A stretch of DNA of 64,000 bases, taken from assembly GCA_023101725.1 (NCBI GenBank), contig JALJCO010000016.1, positions 1 to 64,000 on the forward strand. The letters are read 5' to 3'. The stretch is from Atherinomorus stipes (Eukaryota; Chordata; Actinopteri; Atheriniformes; Atherinidae). The notes beneath the pieces were generated by a model. The model saw only the letters and a list, made by a program, of their open reading frames with translations. It did no database searches and was not told where the DNA came from. A program made the translations under genes and the position numbers. This document shows positions 28,061 through 38,500 of the stretch, one piece after another (within the stretch, counting starts at the first letter, position 1; each line of letters starts with the position of its first letter).

Positions 28061-28682
28061 GAACCCAAACCCCTACCCTAATTTTCTATTTTCCTTTTCA
28101 ACCCCTTGCCTGAATCTATTTTAGCTTATAATCTATTCTAGCTTATACAACTTCTCCACCCCCTCAAACCCTCCTTCCCCCACCCTTCAAACCACCTAAG
28201 ATAGACTAGACACTACACAAGACAAGGGAGCAACACACAAGGAGTACCCATTCTCCCCTTACACACTGTCCATCACACTGTGACCAGTTCCCAGGGCCTC
28301 CTGAGTTCTCTCACACCCCTCAGCACACACACATAAAAACACATAGATGGTCAAAGGGAATGAGCCCCCTTTCCAACATCCCTAGCTCTCACACACAACA
28401 TTTTACCAAGAACACACTCCATCATAAAAACACATTAGGAAGCCCCTAACGATAACCTCACCCCGAAAAAACACACACACGCACTCTCATGGGGCCTGCC
28501 CCCCTTACACACTGGACATGCTCACAAACAGAACTGGACAGAGCCTAACACGCTAGTCCACGCACCACATACACCAACATACAGCGGCCTGGGCCCGACT
28601 TCCGAAGTTCAGAATCTGATCTCGAGTGACAGCGCACTTCCTCCGTCTGACGGACACCGGCCTCCGGGCATTGGACTCACCG
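28061..28682. other. C/A-rich non-coding stretch
   Basis: Many CACACACA and ACACTC tracts, no long open frame and no recognisable element. The last 100 bp is GC-rich and leads into the hairpin block. Confidence 0.5.
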
Positions 28683-28752
28683 CCCTCCATCGGGCTGCGC
28701 CCGATGGAGCGCACCGAGTATGATGGAGAGCTAATCACCCACACCTAACCCT
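28683..28752 (+). repeat. Hairpin block, copy 1, abutting CCTAACCCTAA
   Basis: A perfect 11-bp stem (arms 28685-28695 and 28699-28709, loop TGC) is followed by CGCACCGAGTATGATGGAGA, CTAATCACCCACA and then CCTAACCCTAA. The same block recurs at 30141-30203. It looks like the end of an element or a subtelomeric junction cassette; its family is not recognised. Confidence 0.65.
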
Positions 28753-29031
28753 AAATTCAGAAAGAAATCATTCATTTATTTACAACCCAGACAGATGGAG
28801 AAATTCAGAAAATTCCGTTGGGAACTTCATACAATACAGCTAACATGTCAGGACATTCAAGATGGACAAATCCCTCCATTACCACAGATCTCAAAAGGTA
28901 TTGGTTGATATGGACTGCAGAGTTACGAGTGACGTGCGCCGGCCAGTGCCTTACCTTTGGGTCTCCATTCAACCGCCCAGTCGACGGATGAAGCGGGGAG
29001 GCCCATCGAGACAGATTCAAAAACCCTAACC
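28753..29031 (+). repeat. Isolated 0.28-kb fragment of the 3.5-kb unit
   Basis: Matches unit positions of about 1308-1590, from AAATTCAGAAAGAAATC to GATTCAAAAACCCTAACC, with only a handful of substitutions. CCTAACCCTAA lies on its left and CCCTAACCCTACTCC on its right. Its right end is the same CCCTAAC motif at which the main array stops at 26233. Confidence 0.9.
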
Positions 29032-29220
29032 CTACTCCTAACGTCTTTAACACACAAACAACAAAAAAGTAACATATAACAAACTGACAATTTGACTATT
29101 ACATAATACAAGGAAGCACAACATATATAAAGGGAGGAAGAGCCACAGGAGCTCATTCTTCACCTGACACTTGATGGGAGCACATCGTGCCACAGAGAGG
29201 ACCAATCCACTCAGTTTTTA

Positions 29221-29292
29221 GTGTGCCTTTAGCCTGAGGAAGACCGCATAAGGTCGAAACGTTGCGTTTTTTTAAAATTTGTTTTGGCACAC
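29221..29292 (+). ncRNA. Hammerhead-ribozyme-like motif 1 (Penelope-like element type)
   Basis: Core CTGAGGA (29234-29240) is followed by a 4-bp stem II (GACC/GGTC, 29242-29255), GAAAC (29256-29260), and a possible minimal stem III CG-TTG-CG ending in GTT. Outer arms GTGTGCC (29221-29227) and GGCACAC (29286-29292) are perfectly complementary and could form a distal helix I. The CTGANGA...GAAAC arrangement is that of type I hammerheads known in Penelope-like retroelements. Activity cannot be judged from sequence. Confidence 0.55.
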
Positions 29293-29878
29293 CTTCTTTA
29301 GTTCTTTATTGATTTTTTTAAAACTAATTTCAGATTTTTGGTAGCTTTCTTTCCACATTTTGGAAAGCATTTTGAGTTTCAATTTTTTTTTCTTTTTTTT
29401 TTTTTTTACAAAAATAAACAGACAAAGACACGTGGACACTCCCAACCTATGGAGGAAGGTTGGACGAAGGTGCAGTACGGCCGCCGCCGGAACCGCAACC
29501 AGCCGACTTGGGGAGGGTACAGGGACCCTGAGGGATGGATGGACAGTGCACCCTCCTTCTCCTTTGGGAGAAGGGCATATCCCTTCATTCCTAACCCCCG
29601 TCTGGTTTTTCTGTCTCCTCTACCTTAAACCTGGCATCCGAACCCCATCCTGGGTATTTGGTCCTAAACCTAAGATCAATAAATGGTTCGTGCACTGAAA
29701 ACCTCATATTGGAGCAGTAGGGATCAGAGACTCCCGAAATTAAACCCCATACAGGGAAACTAAATTACATAAACTTGAGAAAAATCACAGGAGTCCACTA
29801 CCCAATCCGGGAGTGTGAACAGAACCTCATTCAGTCTGCTACCCAATCCGGGAGCACGGAGAAAACCTTAGTACTTAC
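29293..29878. mobile_element. Probable retroelement remnant between two hammerhead motifs
   Basis: Contains a T-rich tract (29379-29407), a short frame at 29338-29628 with a basic GRRRNRNQ run, and two copies of CTACCCAATCCGGGAG (about 29797 and 29839). No reverse transcriptase motif is present. Penelope-like elements carry hammerheads in their terminal repeats, so this may be what remains of one; the assignment is tentative. Confidence 0.3.
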
Positions 29879-29933
29879 CTGGTCAAGCCTGATGAAGGAA
29901 AATACAGTCCGAAACGTAGCTACATATGACCAG
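29879..29933 (+). ncRNA. Hammerhead-ribozyme-like motif 2
   Basis: A 7-bp helix I (CTGGTCA 29879-29885 with TGACCAG 29927-29933) encloses CTGATGA (29889-29895), stem II GGA/TCC (29897-29910), GAAAC (29911-29915) and a short stem III within GTAGCTAC ending in ATA before the cleavage site. One stem III pair is C-A instead of C-G, as expected from decay of a CpG. It has the same orientation as motif 1, about 650 bp away. Confidence 0.55.
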
Positions 29934-30140
29934 TGAAAATCAACGCCAATTCGGCCGGCATCGAGTCTCATTTCACGAATTTTCTTATGAGGAGGGACGT
30001 GAGAGCCCAATTTTTTGAAACACCATGATCTGTGGGGATGGTGGAGGAGTATGAGGACCAGAAAGCGGGACCTGTATGGCCAGTGCATTCGGACCTGACG
30101 CCTTCTTGGTGTCTGGTCCACAATTTTTCTTTCACCCTAA
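29934..30140. other. Spacer before second hairpin block
   Basis: No supported gene. It ends in TTTCACCCTAACC, so it also meets the next block at a telomere-like motif. Confidence 0.4.
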
Positions 30141-30218
30141 CCCTCCATCGGGCTGCACCCAATGGAGCGCACCGAGTATGATGGAGAGCTAATCACCCAC
30201 ACCTAACCCCTAACCCTC
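30141..30218 (+). repeat. Hairpin block, copy 2, followed by telomere-like repeats
   Basis: Same 62-bp sequence as 28683-28744. The right arm of the hairpin (30157-30167) has two G-to-A changes compared with copy 1, consistent with CpG decay. ACCCTAACC lies to the left and CACACCTAACCCCTAACCCT to the right. Confidence 0.7.
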
Positions 30219-30417
30219 TTAGCATGCTCTAATGTCATACTCTAATATACTCTACTGTAGAGAACATTCATCTCTATGGGAGAGCTTTCCATGCTTAGAA
30301 CTCCCCTTTGTGAATGACAGACTTGCCACCAGCTGGCACCACCCTTAACATGGGAGTCTATGGGGGGGGACAATTGGCCATATCCCAACAACGCAACGTC
30401 ACACCATCATGCTTCGG

Positions 30418-30650
30418 GTATCTATGGATTCGTCTCAGCGAGACCTTTCCGTAGATACCCAACATGTCCACTTGGGACACTCGGGGGGACAAGATATGGA
30501 CATGTCCAACTTGGGGGACAAGTGTGTCTCAGATGGTAGTAAGTTGTCTGATCGGCGCTCATTTCATAGTCCCACCCCTCTACGACATTTAGAACTCAAG
30601 TTATTCCCATATGTCCCCCGAGACATTCCCCCATTTGGCCTTTATACCTA
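30418..30650. repeat. Duplicated ~233-bp block, copy 1
   Basis: Begins GTATCTATGGATTCG and contains CAACATGTCCACTTGGGACA, GGACAAGATATGGACATGTC and TGTCTCAGATGGTAG. The same order recurs 449 bp downstream. Short open frames in both copies are in different reading frames, so coding is unlikely. Confidence 0.75.
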
Positions 30651-30865
30651 GCCCACGGGAGATATAAAATGGCTCTCATTTTTTAACCCTACGTCCTAGA
30701 GACATGGGACCTGGTCCATTGCACTCAGCGCCCCCTCAAATGGGGGGGGGGGGTAGGACAAGGTCCCATGTCCCTAGGACAATGTCCAATTTTGTCCCAT
30801 TGGATAACATGGAGATGGACACTTGGACATATCTCGAGAACCGAGTGTCCCACCGACCTGGTTCA

Positions 30866-31099
30866 GGTGTCTATGGATAGGTCCCATACAGACCTGCTCG
30901 GGTACACCCAACATGTCCACTTGGGACACTCGGGGGACAAGATATGGACATGTCCAGCTTGGGGGACAAGTGTGTCTCAGATGGTAGAAAATTGTCTGAT
31001 CGGCGCTCATTTCATAGTCCCACCCCTCTACCACCTTTAGAACTCAAGTTATTCCCATATGTCCCCCGAGACATTCCCCCGTTTGGCCCTTATACCTAA
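30866..31099. repeat. Duplicated ~233-bp block, copy 2
   Basis: Matches 30418-30650 with scattered substitutions and single-base indels, ending in TATACCTAACCG. The segment between the copies (30651-30865) has further GGACATGTCC/CCTAGGAC-like words, so the whole region may be a decayed tandem element. Confidence 0.75.
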
Positions 31100-31246
31100 C
31101 CGTCCAATGATGGACAGTTGCCTGGACTGTGCTCTTACTTCCACTTCCATGTGGTATTGGTATTGGAGGTCATCTTTGGTTTTCAAACCAGAAAATACAT
31201 TAGTCTTAGAACAAGACATTCATAGTGTGGACTTAATAAAGATGCA

Positions 31247-31252
31247 TTTATT
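31247..31252 (-). terminator. amph: Candidate poly(A) signal for amph
   Basis: AATAAA on the minus strand about 1.16 kb past the amph stop. It is the only perfect hexamer I noticed downstream in that orientation. If used, the 3' UTR would include the hAT-type MITE at 31368-31571. Confidence 0.3.
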
Positions 31253-32411
31253 TCAAATCAATCAAATTTTAATGGCATCAGTAGCACACAAAAGGTTTAC
31301 ATTGACGCTGTAATTTGCTAATAAATTAAATCATATTCCATTTCATGATCAATGGTACTGTGTAGAACAGGGGTGGGCAATCCTGGTCCTTGAGGACCAG
31401 CATCCTGCAGGTATTAGGACTTGACCTGTGGTAGCACACCATGTGACTTGTGCAGAGCTTCAAATCAAGCTATGCATAATTACCTATTGATTGGAGTCAG
31501 GTCTGTAACAGCAGGGAAACTACTGGTAACTGCATAGTGCTGACCTCAAGGACCACGATTGCCCACCCCTGGTGTAGATTGTGAAATTTTTGTATTTAAT
31601 GACATACATTGCATATTGGGTTTCTAAACTGATTATATTAATTGGCTTTGAAATAAAAATAATACAAACTGCAAATACACTATGGTTGGATCAAAAACTT
31701 TACTCTTTTATATTCTTTTCTTCTAATTCTGACTAATCGAATCATTAAATATTTTAAATTTCATACTAGATGTGCACTAGTTTTTTTTGGTTCAAAGTCA
31801 AGAATTATTAACAACTCTCATCTCACATAATCAAAGATCAATCAGCATTCCTACTCAGTGATTGAATGGAAATGCCTTAACAATAACTTGAGATTAACAG
31901 CAATGATATCTGAAAAACACATGCGCAACTTTCATGTTACACACAACACCACAAATAAATACAGCACAACACTACAGTTTCTGGTATCTTCCACAACAAA
32001 CCAACATGGTCATTACAGCACAGGGTGTAAAGTACAGAAAGCTTTTTGGAGTTGATTGAACTCTTAAAACAAATCAAACCTCTTGCTAGTACGTGGAAAT
32101 TGGAAACATTCCAATAAACTGTATTTATATATATATATATATATATATTTATCATTGACACAACAAAACATTTCTTTTACTTCCAAGGAATCAACAAAAC
32201 ATCACATCATGCTTGTAAGTCAGCTGTGCTGGGAAGCCAGTGTTGACATGACTCAGCAGAATTTAATCTACCTAAAAGGTACCATGTTGTCCAACACAGC
32301 TGCATGAGGTTTCACAGTTTTTTCAGGAAATAAATTAGCTAAATGCCGACTTCATTGCTTGCACACAGACCAACGTGTATTACACTTGTTCTTAATTTCT
32401 GCCACAACGTA
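31253..32411 (-). other. amph: Probable amph 3' UTR
   Basis: Follows the stop codon of the SH3-encoding exon. A/T-rich, with a (TA)n tract at about 32125-32148 and a small hAT-like MITE. No open frame with recognisable content. Its end is inferred from a poly(A) hexamer, not shown. Confidence 0.4.
31368..31571. mobile_element. hAT-type MITE, 204 bp
   Basis: Terminal inverted repeats CAGGGGTGGGCAATCCTGGTCC and its complement end at 31368 and 31571. They are flanked by 8-bp near-identical direct repeats, GTGTAGAA and GTGTAGAT. CAGGGGTGGGCAA ends with 8-bp duplications are typical of non-autonomous hAT elements. The interior is non-coding. Confidence 0.85.
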
Positions 32412-32516
32412 TCACTCCAAACGCTGGGTAAAGTTTTCAGGGAAAAGTCCTCTTTGAGCTCCAATTCCCAGAGATAACCACTCACTTTCCTTCATCCCTG
32501 TAAGCCAACCAGCATC
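32412..32516 (-). CDS. amph: amph terminal exon: SH3 domain, second half and stop
   Basis: Thirty-four codons plus TGA at 32412-32414. [20 protein letters not shown] and [14 protein letters not shown] follow the SH3 pattern W..G…GLFP.N(Y/F)…; the carboxyl terminus matches the family (…LFPENFTRRLD in mammals). Acceptor TTTCTTTTCAG. Confidence 0.97.
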   Translation of the reverse strand, partial: DAGWLTGMKESEWLSLGIGAQRGLFPENFTQRLE

Positions 32517-35500
32517 CTGAAAAGAAACACCACAATTTTGAGCATAACATACAAAAGCTGACTTGTGTCACTTTCTGCATGACACTCGTGTCATATCATC
32601 ATTAAACTGGTCATTAGGTGTGCTCACCTGATCCTCCACTGAAGCTGTTGGAACCACCAAAACAAGATCACCTCTCTTTAGTTCCAGCTCATCTGAATTG
32701 GCAGCCTCAAAATCGTGCATGGTCTCAACCTACCAGATAAAATATTGGAATCAGAGCAGTTGTGGGAAATTAAACTTGAACAGCTGCTTTAGATGATTAG
32801 TTCTCCACAATGAAGCCAACCTTGTAAAGAAAGTCATCTGGAAGTCCTGAAACTCCCCCTGATGCACTCATATGTTTGATGGTTTGGCTTTCGGTTGCCA
32901 CTCCGTTGTTGCTGATGGTGGTTGGGGATATGATGTCACCATCCCGATCATCATCCCCTTCATTACTGGAGGCAGGCTCAATCACAACAGAAGGAATAGG
33001 CATGCTCTCCTGCAGACAACAGCCACCATGCTCTCTGACAAATGTGGCTCACTTAAAACAGGAATTAATCTGTACATCTGCTCAATACATCTTTTAGGGT
33101 TACTTTACAGGGTTTTCAAGTTTTCTAAAACTAAATCTCAGGTGATTCATGACTAAGCACGTTTATAGATTACAGCCTGAAATAACTGATCAGTCATGTA
33201 ACAGCACAGTAATACTGTTCTACATGTCTTCTATCCAATAGGTTTCCTTTTACAACAATAATAATGATAATGATGTTAATGTTAATGATGATGATGACTG
33301 TGAGTGTGTGTGTGCTCTGTATGGGTATGATTTATCTACTGATATAGTTACCGATGGGGCTACTTCACTTGAAGATGCTTTGGTCTCCTCAGCAGGAGGA
33401 ACCTGTTGACAGAGGAAAAATGATGCTGTTCAACATTATCTCAATGAAAGATTGCTGATTAAGTCTCTGTAGAAACTGGCCAAGTTGCTTCAGTGTGAAA
33501 GTTTGTTTTTGTATGAGAGATCAGACAGTCAGAGAATATGACTTTTTTGTTGGTCTTAAGGATGTCGTGGAAACTATTTGGCAGCCTGGGAAGAGAAACC
33601 AGGACCTGTCCCAGGTTTGGTTTGTCTGGGTCAAGAACTGTGAACCCAAACTGGGAACACTCGGAACAATGAAGGGCTCTAATCCAGCCGACATGTCTTT
33701 CAGTGAGGAAGCAGAGCGTGAGGACTCAAGATATGATGTACACATAATGTTAGGTTCTCATGGTACTTCGAAAGCTTTCCAGTGGTAAGGCATTTGGGAT
33801 GGATGAGAGTTATCCCAGAGGCTCTGAACTGACACGTTTCTTCAGCATTACAAAGTTCATGAGTGATGACAAGTTTGAACAAGGGGCTGCAGAGGGAAGG
33901 GTTGTTGTACCAATCCATTTAAAGAGGGAACAGAGCTGCTTCATCTTTGCTAAAAGCCTCAGGTCACAAGATTTGGGGGATAACTGACAGAATGAGGTTG
34001 CAGATAGAAACAGCAGAAATGCATTTCATTCAGCAGTTGGCCTTCCTCAACCTCAGGGTGAGGAGGAAAAGCTTGCTAGGAGACCTGCTGCTCCTCTGTA
34101 TGGCAGCAAACATCAAAACAGTTATTTTAAAACTGGTAAAAACCACAAGGATGAAGACACATACCTCACCAAGCTCCACCCTCTCAGAGTCTGGACTTCC
34201 AGCTGTGACCTTGGGACAGAAACTCGAGTTAGCCACCAAACTAACAGGCAATGTGAAGAAGTAGCAGAAAGTCATCATTTAGATCTGCATGGAGGATGAG
34301 GATGATGAGAAGGAGGGGAGGAAGACATGATGATGAAGATGATGATATTGATGATGACTGATAATATTGACTGTGATGATGATGATTATGAGGTGGAGGA
34401 TGACAATGATGAGGACGATGATGAGGATGATGGTGAGGAGAGGGATGATGATACGGATTGTGGTGATGATTATGATATTGATGATGACTGATAATATTGA
34501 CTGTGATGATGATGACTATGAGGTGGAGGATGACAATGATGAGGACGATGATGAGGATGATGGTGAGGAGAGGGATGATGATACGGATTGTGGTGATGAT
34601 GATGATATTGATGATGACTGATAATATTGACTGTGATGATGATGACTATGAGGTGGAGGATGACAATGATGAGGACGATGATGATGAAGATGGTGAGGAG
34701 AGGGGTGATGATACAGATTGTGGTGATGATGATGATGATATTGATAACGATGATATTGACTGTGATGATGATGATACTGATGATGAAAATGATGATACTG
34801 ATCACTTCATCATCATTATGTGATGATGATGAAGATGGTGATGAAGACACATAACATCATCATCATGTAATGAAGTAACCAGAACTGCTCAGTCCACTCA
34901 CAGGTGGATGTTCCTCCTTCAGACTCTCTGGGCTTTTTCTTCCTCTCCATGAGCAGGAGGAACTTCAGGTTCTTCAGCCTCAGCAGCAGGGACAGCTGGA
35001 CCTTCCTCCACCTCTTTCTCCACAGATGGGTCTAGTGACACTTCACCATCAGGGACAGGTGGGCTTTCATGATCCCCTCCATCAGAGGGAGCTGAGGATT
35101 CATTTTGCTCTTCGGCTATCTCTGTAGGACCAGGAACTGGTATTTCTGGTACTTCAGGGGCCACGTTTGAGTCATTGTTTACTTTATTCTTTTGAAAAGA
35201 AACATCCAATAAGTTCTATGACAGTTTTTGACTGCTGATATTTTAGGAGCTTATACAGCCATTCAACATGCCACTTTCAAGACAAAATGATCATCTGTTT
35301 CCTGCACTACAGACAGCTTACAGTTCACATTATGACAATAGAATGAAGATTTTAAATCAAATTCCACCCCTAATATTTATGAGATGTTTCATTATCATCT
35401 TAAATAATATAAAGTAGAAAAGTTATTCAAATGAAGTAAAAAAAAAAAAAAAAGATCAAAACATACACAACAAAAACTTACCATGTTATCAAAGTCTGCA

Positions 35501-38500
35501 AAGAAGGGCGGGGCAGCAGCATCCTGCAGAGTGTCAAAGAGTCAGAGCCGATGATCAAATTTCAGAAAAACAGATGCAATGTCTACCCATTGATAAAGAC
35601 AATATTTAGACATCGAGAAGGTGAAGATGACACCAGTGATGGTAACATCAGGAGAAGCAGTTTACATAACCTCCTGACACTTCTGAGAGTAAACTGTGCT
35701 GTCTACCATCTCAGTAGCTGCACTTCCATTACACCTAGGATTTTAGAAAACTTAAAAAGTGCAATTTAAAATGAGTAATGAATACACCTGCACTTTGAAG
35801 ACACTCAAATATCACAAAAATATCTCTCCACTCATGAGGAGGTTTTCAGATGTTTTGATGAAGCAATATGTCCCAAAAGTGTAACACAAACATTTTTACA
35901 TTTACAGGCCATCAGACGTGATGGAGGGAAAAACAGTTTTTCTTCTTAATAACAGTGTCTATGATCATTTACAAGCATTAACTGTAAAATTGGAGATGTG
36001 GGAAGTTTTAACAGTCACATATAGGCTGAGATGAAAAATCTGTAAATGACCATAATTCAGCAAACAGAATTAATTTCCGGACAACATATGGCTCAAGTTC
36101 TTTGTGTCTTAGTAACAACTGGCCACCCGAACCTTTTTTAAATTTAAAAAATATGGCTTTCATTTTTGGAAAAAAGTGTCATGGAAAAGCAGCTTGTGAC
36201 CTTTCTTTGGGGAGCTGAAGCATCAAGAGAAAGTTACAATATAGAGCTCGAAAAACCATTTGAAACAGGACAGAACTGAACTGAAACTTTTAAACTTAAA
36301 GATAAAGACAAAACCAATACTATCATCAGAAGAACTGAATCCCTCCTGAGAAAGGCCCATTTCATTGTTTCAGTGGGTGGGGTATGCATTACATCCAACA
36401 ACTGCATTACTGGATCTAATTTTACTGAAAAAGAAATTACCTGTGTAAATCCGTTAAATGCACCAGCCACCTGCATAAAATTTCAGAGACACAAACATTT
36501 GTTAGAAGCCTTTGCATGATTACATGAAATGAGTTAGACTTGAGTAAAGGTATGAGGGGAATAAACAATGAGGGAAAGAGAAAAAGAGGAGGGAGGTGCT
36601 CAGGCTGGGTCCAGGATTGTTTCTCAGTCTGTGAGGGCAGGAGACAGGAAAGGGGTTTCTTCATTGATATCTAATCTACTCTATGCTAATCTATATTAGT
36701 GAAGGTAGGAGGAAGGGAAGTACCTCTTCCTTTTCTGTATCTAGCTCTTGGTACAACTTTCCAATTCTCCGGTTTGCAGCCTCATCTTCGGACATGTCTG
36801 AATTTTCAGGCTCTTTGTGAACACCAGGCTTGTTAACATCTTTATTTGCCTCTGCTGCCATTCCATAGATGGAGTATGGTTGGGTGACAGGAGACTTGAA
36901 GCCATGGCTCTCATCAACTTCTTGCTTGGATGCAGTATGGGAAAAAGGACCCCCAGTCCCAGACGATGCTGCCGAGAAGCTGTTGGCAAAAGGGTCTGTA
37001 TTCCACCCACTTCCTCCATCCCCAGTGACCACAACTCCACTTTCTCTTGTAGTCTCAGAAAATAGATTAATTTCTAAACCTCCTCCTTTGTCTCCAACCT
37101 GGGTTTCAGCAAATGGATCTGAATCAAATGCACCTCCACCCTGAGTTTCAGCAAATGGATCTGAATCAAATGCACCTACACCCTGAGTTTCAGCAAATGG
37201 ATCTGAATCAAATGCACCTACACCCTGAGTTTCAGCAAATGGATCTGAATCAAATGCACCTACACCCTGAGTTTCAGCAAATGGATCTGAATCAAATGCA
37301 CCTACACCCTGAGTTTCAGCAAATGGATCTGAATCAAATGCACCTCCACCCTGGGTTTCAACAGAAGGATCTGAATCAAACACACCTCCTCCCTGGGTTT
37401 CAGCAAACGGATCTGAATCAAATGCACCTCCATCCTGGGTTTCAGCAAACGGATCTGAATCAAACGCATCTACAGCCTGGGTTTCAACAGAAGGATCTGA
37501 ATCAAACACACCTACACCCTGGGTTTCAGCAAATGGATCTGAATCAAATGCACCTCCACCCTGGGTTTCAGCAAACGGATCTGAATCAAACGCATCTACA
37601 CCCTGTGTTTCAGCAAATGGATCTGAATCAAATGCACCTCCACCCTGGGTTTCAGCAAATGGGAGTAAGTCAGCTGGTCCAGCTGACTGATCTGATCTTT
37701 CTGTGCTTTCATTTCCAGAATGAACACAGTAATTTGACCTCAGACTAGTTTGTTCTCCTGTGTTAGCTGGGATGTCTCCAATAGGTTGGGGTGGAACGGG
37801 TTCTACTGTTTGCAGATGATGTGATGCTATACTTTCAACCCCATCCCCTGACTCCTCTGAGTTGTTCAATGTGGGCCAATCATCATATGACAGTTCATCA
37901 TCGGCACTCACCCAGCCTCCCCCCTGACCAACATCACCCCATTCTTCAGCAGTCTCGTACTCTGATCCAGATCCATCCAGAGACCTGGACCATTTGTCCC
38001 CTCTTTCCTCCGTATTGTCCTCAATCTCTTCACCATACTCGTTGGTGAAAATAAGACCAGGTGTAGACTTTCTGCGGTCTTCCTGGTCCATTCTCTCACT
38101 GCCTATTTCTGCCTGCCCGGTCTCACCTTCATCAGTCTTGGTTTCAGAGGGATGAAGGTTAGGGTTAGTTTGAGATTCCCAGCTGCTAACCTCGTCTTCG
38201 GCTGCTGTGGACTCACTGTCCTGAGTAGTTGTTGTGTCTCCACCTGGCTGCAAGCCCTCAGCCTGGGGCCAACTCTGAGCCCCACCCTGCGCCCCGCCCT
38301 GATCCCCCTCCAGCCCTACAGCAGGAGGCTCAGAGGCACCAGGAGCTGTAGCTGTTGAAGCAGAATCTCCATTTGCTGACACTGAACCAAAGTCAGCAGA
38401 CCAGTCAGCGACGAAGCCAGCTTCTGCACCCTGCTTGGGAAAAGCAGGAAAGTGGGTGATTAAAAACAATCCCTCCCCTACTCAGCCCATGATACACTGC

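Noticed and set aside
29338..29698. 96- and 112-codon frames with GRRRNRNQ
   Set aside because: Two overlapping frames over a T-rich tract with no recognised domain; at most a retroelement remnant.
33495..33788. 97-codon + strand frame in an amph intron
   Set aside because: No domain, no promoter or splice context, and an opposite-strand frame of similar length.
34367..34854. Asp/Met-rich and His/Ile-rich open frames over the GAT repeat
   Set aside because: Low-complexity trinucleotide composition leaves several frames open; located in an intron.
37113..37748. 211-codon open frame on the + strand ([10 protein letters not shown] repeats)
   Set aside because: Antisense shadow of the in-frame 42-bp repeat of the amph exon; the minus strand has splice sites and the gene context.
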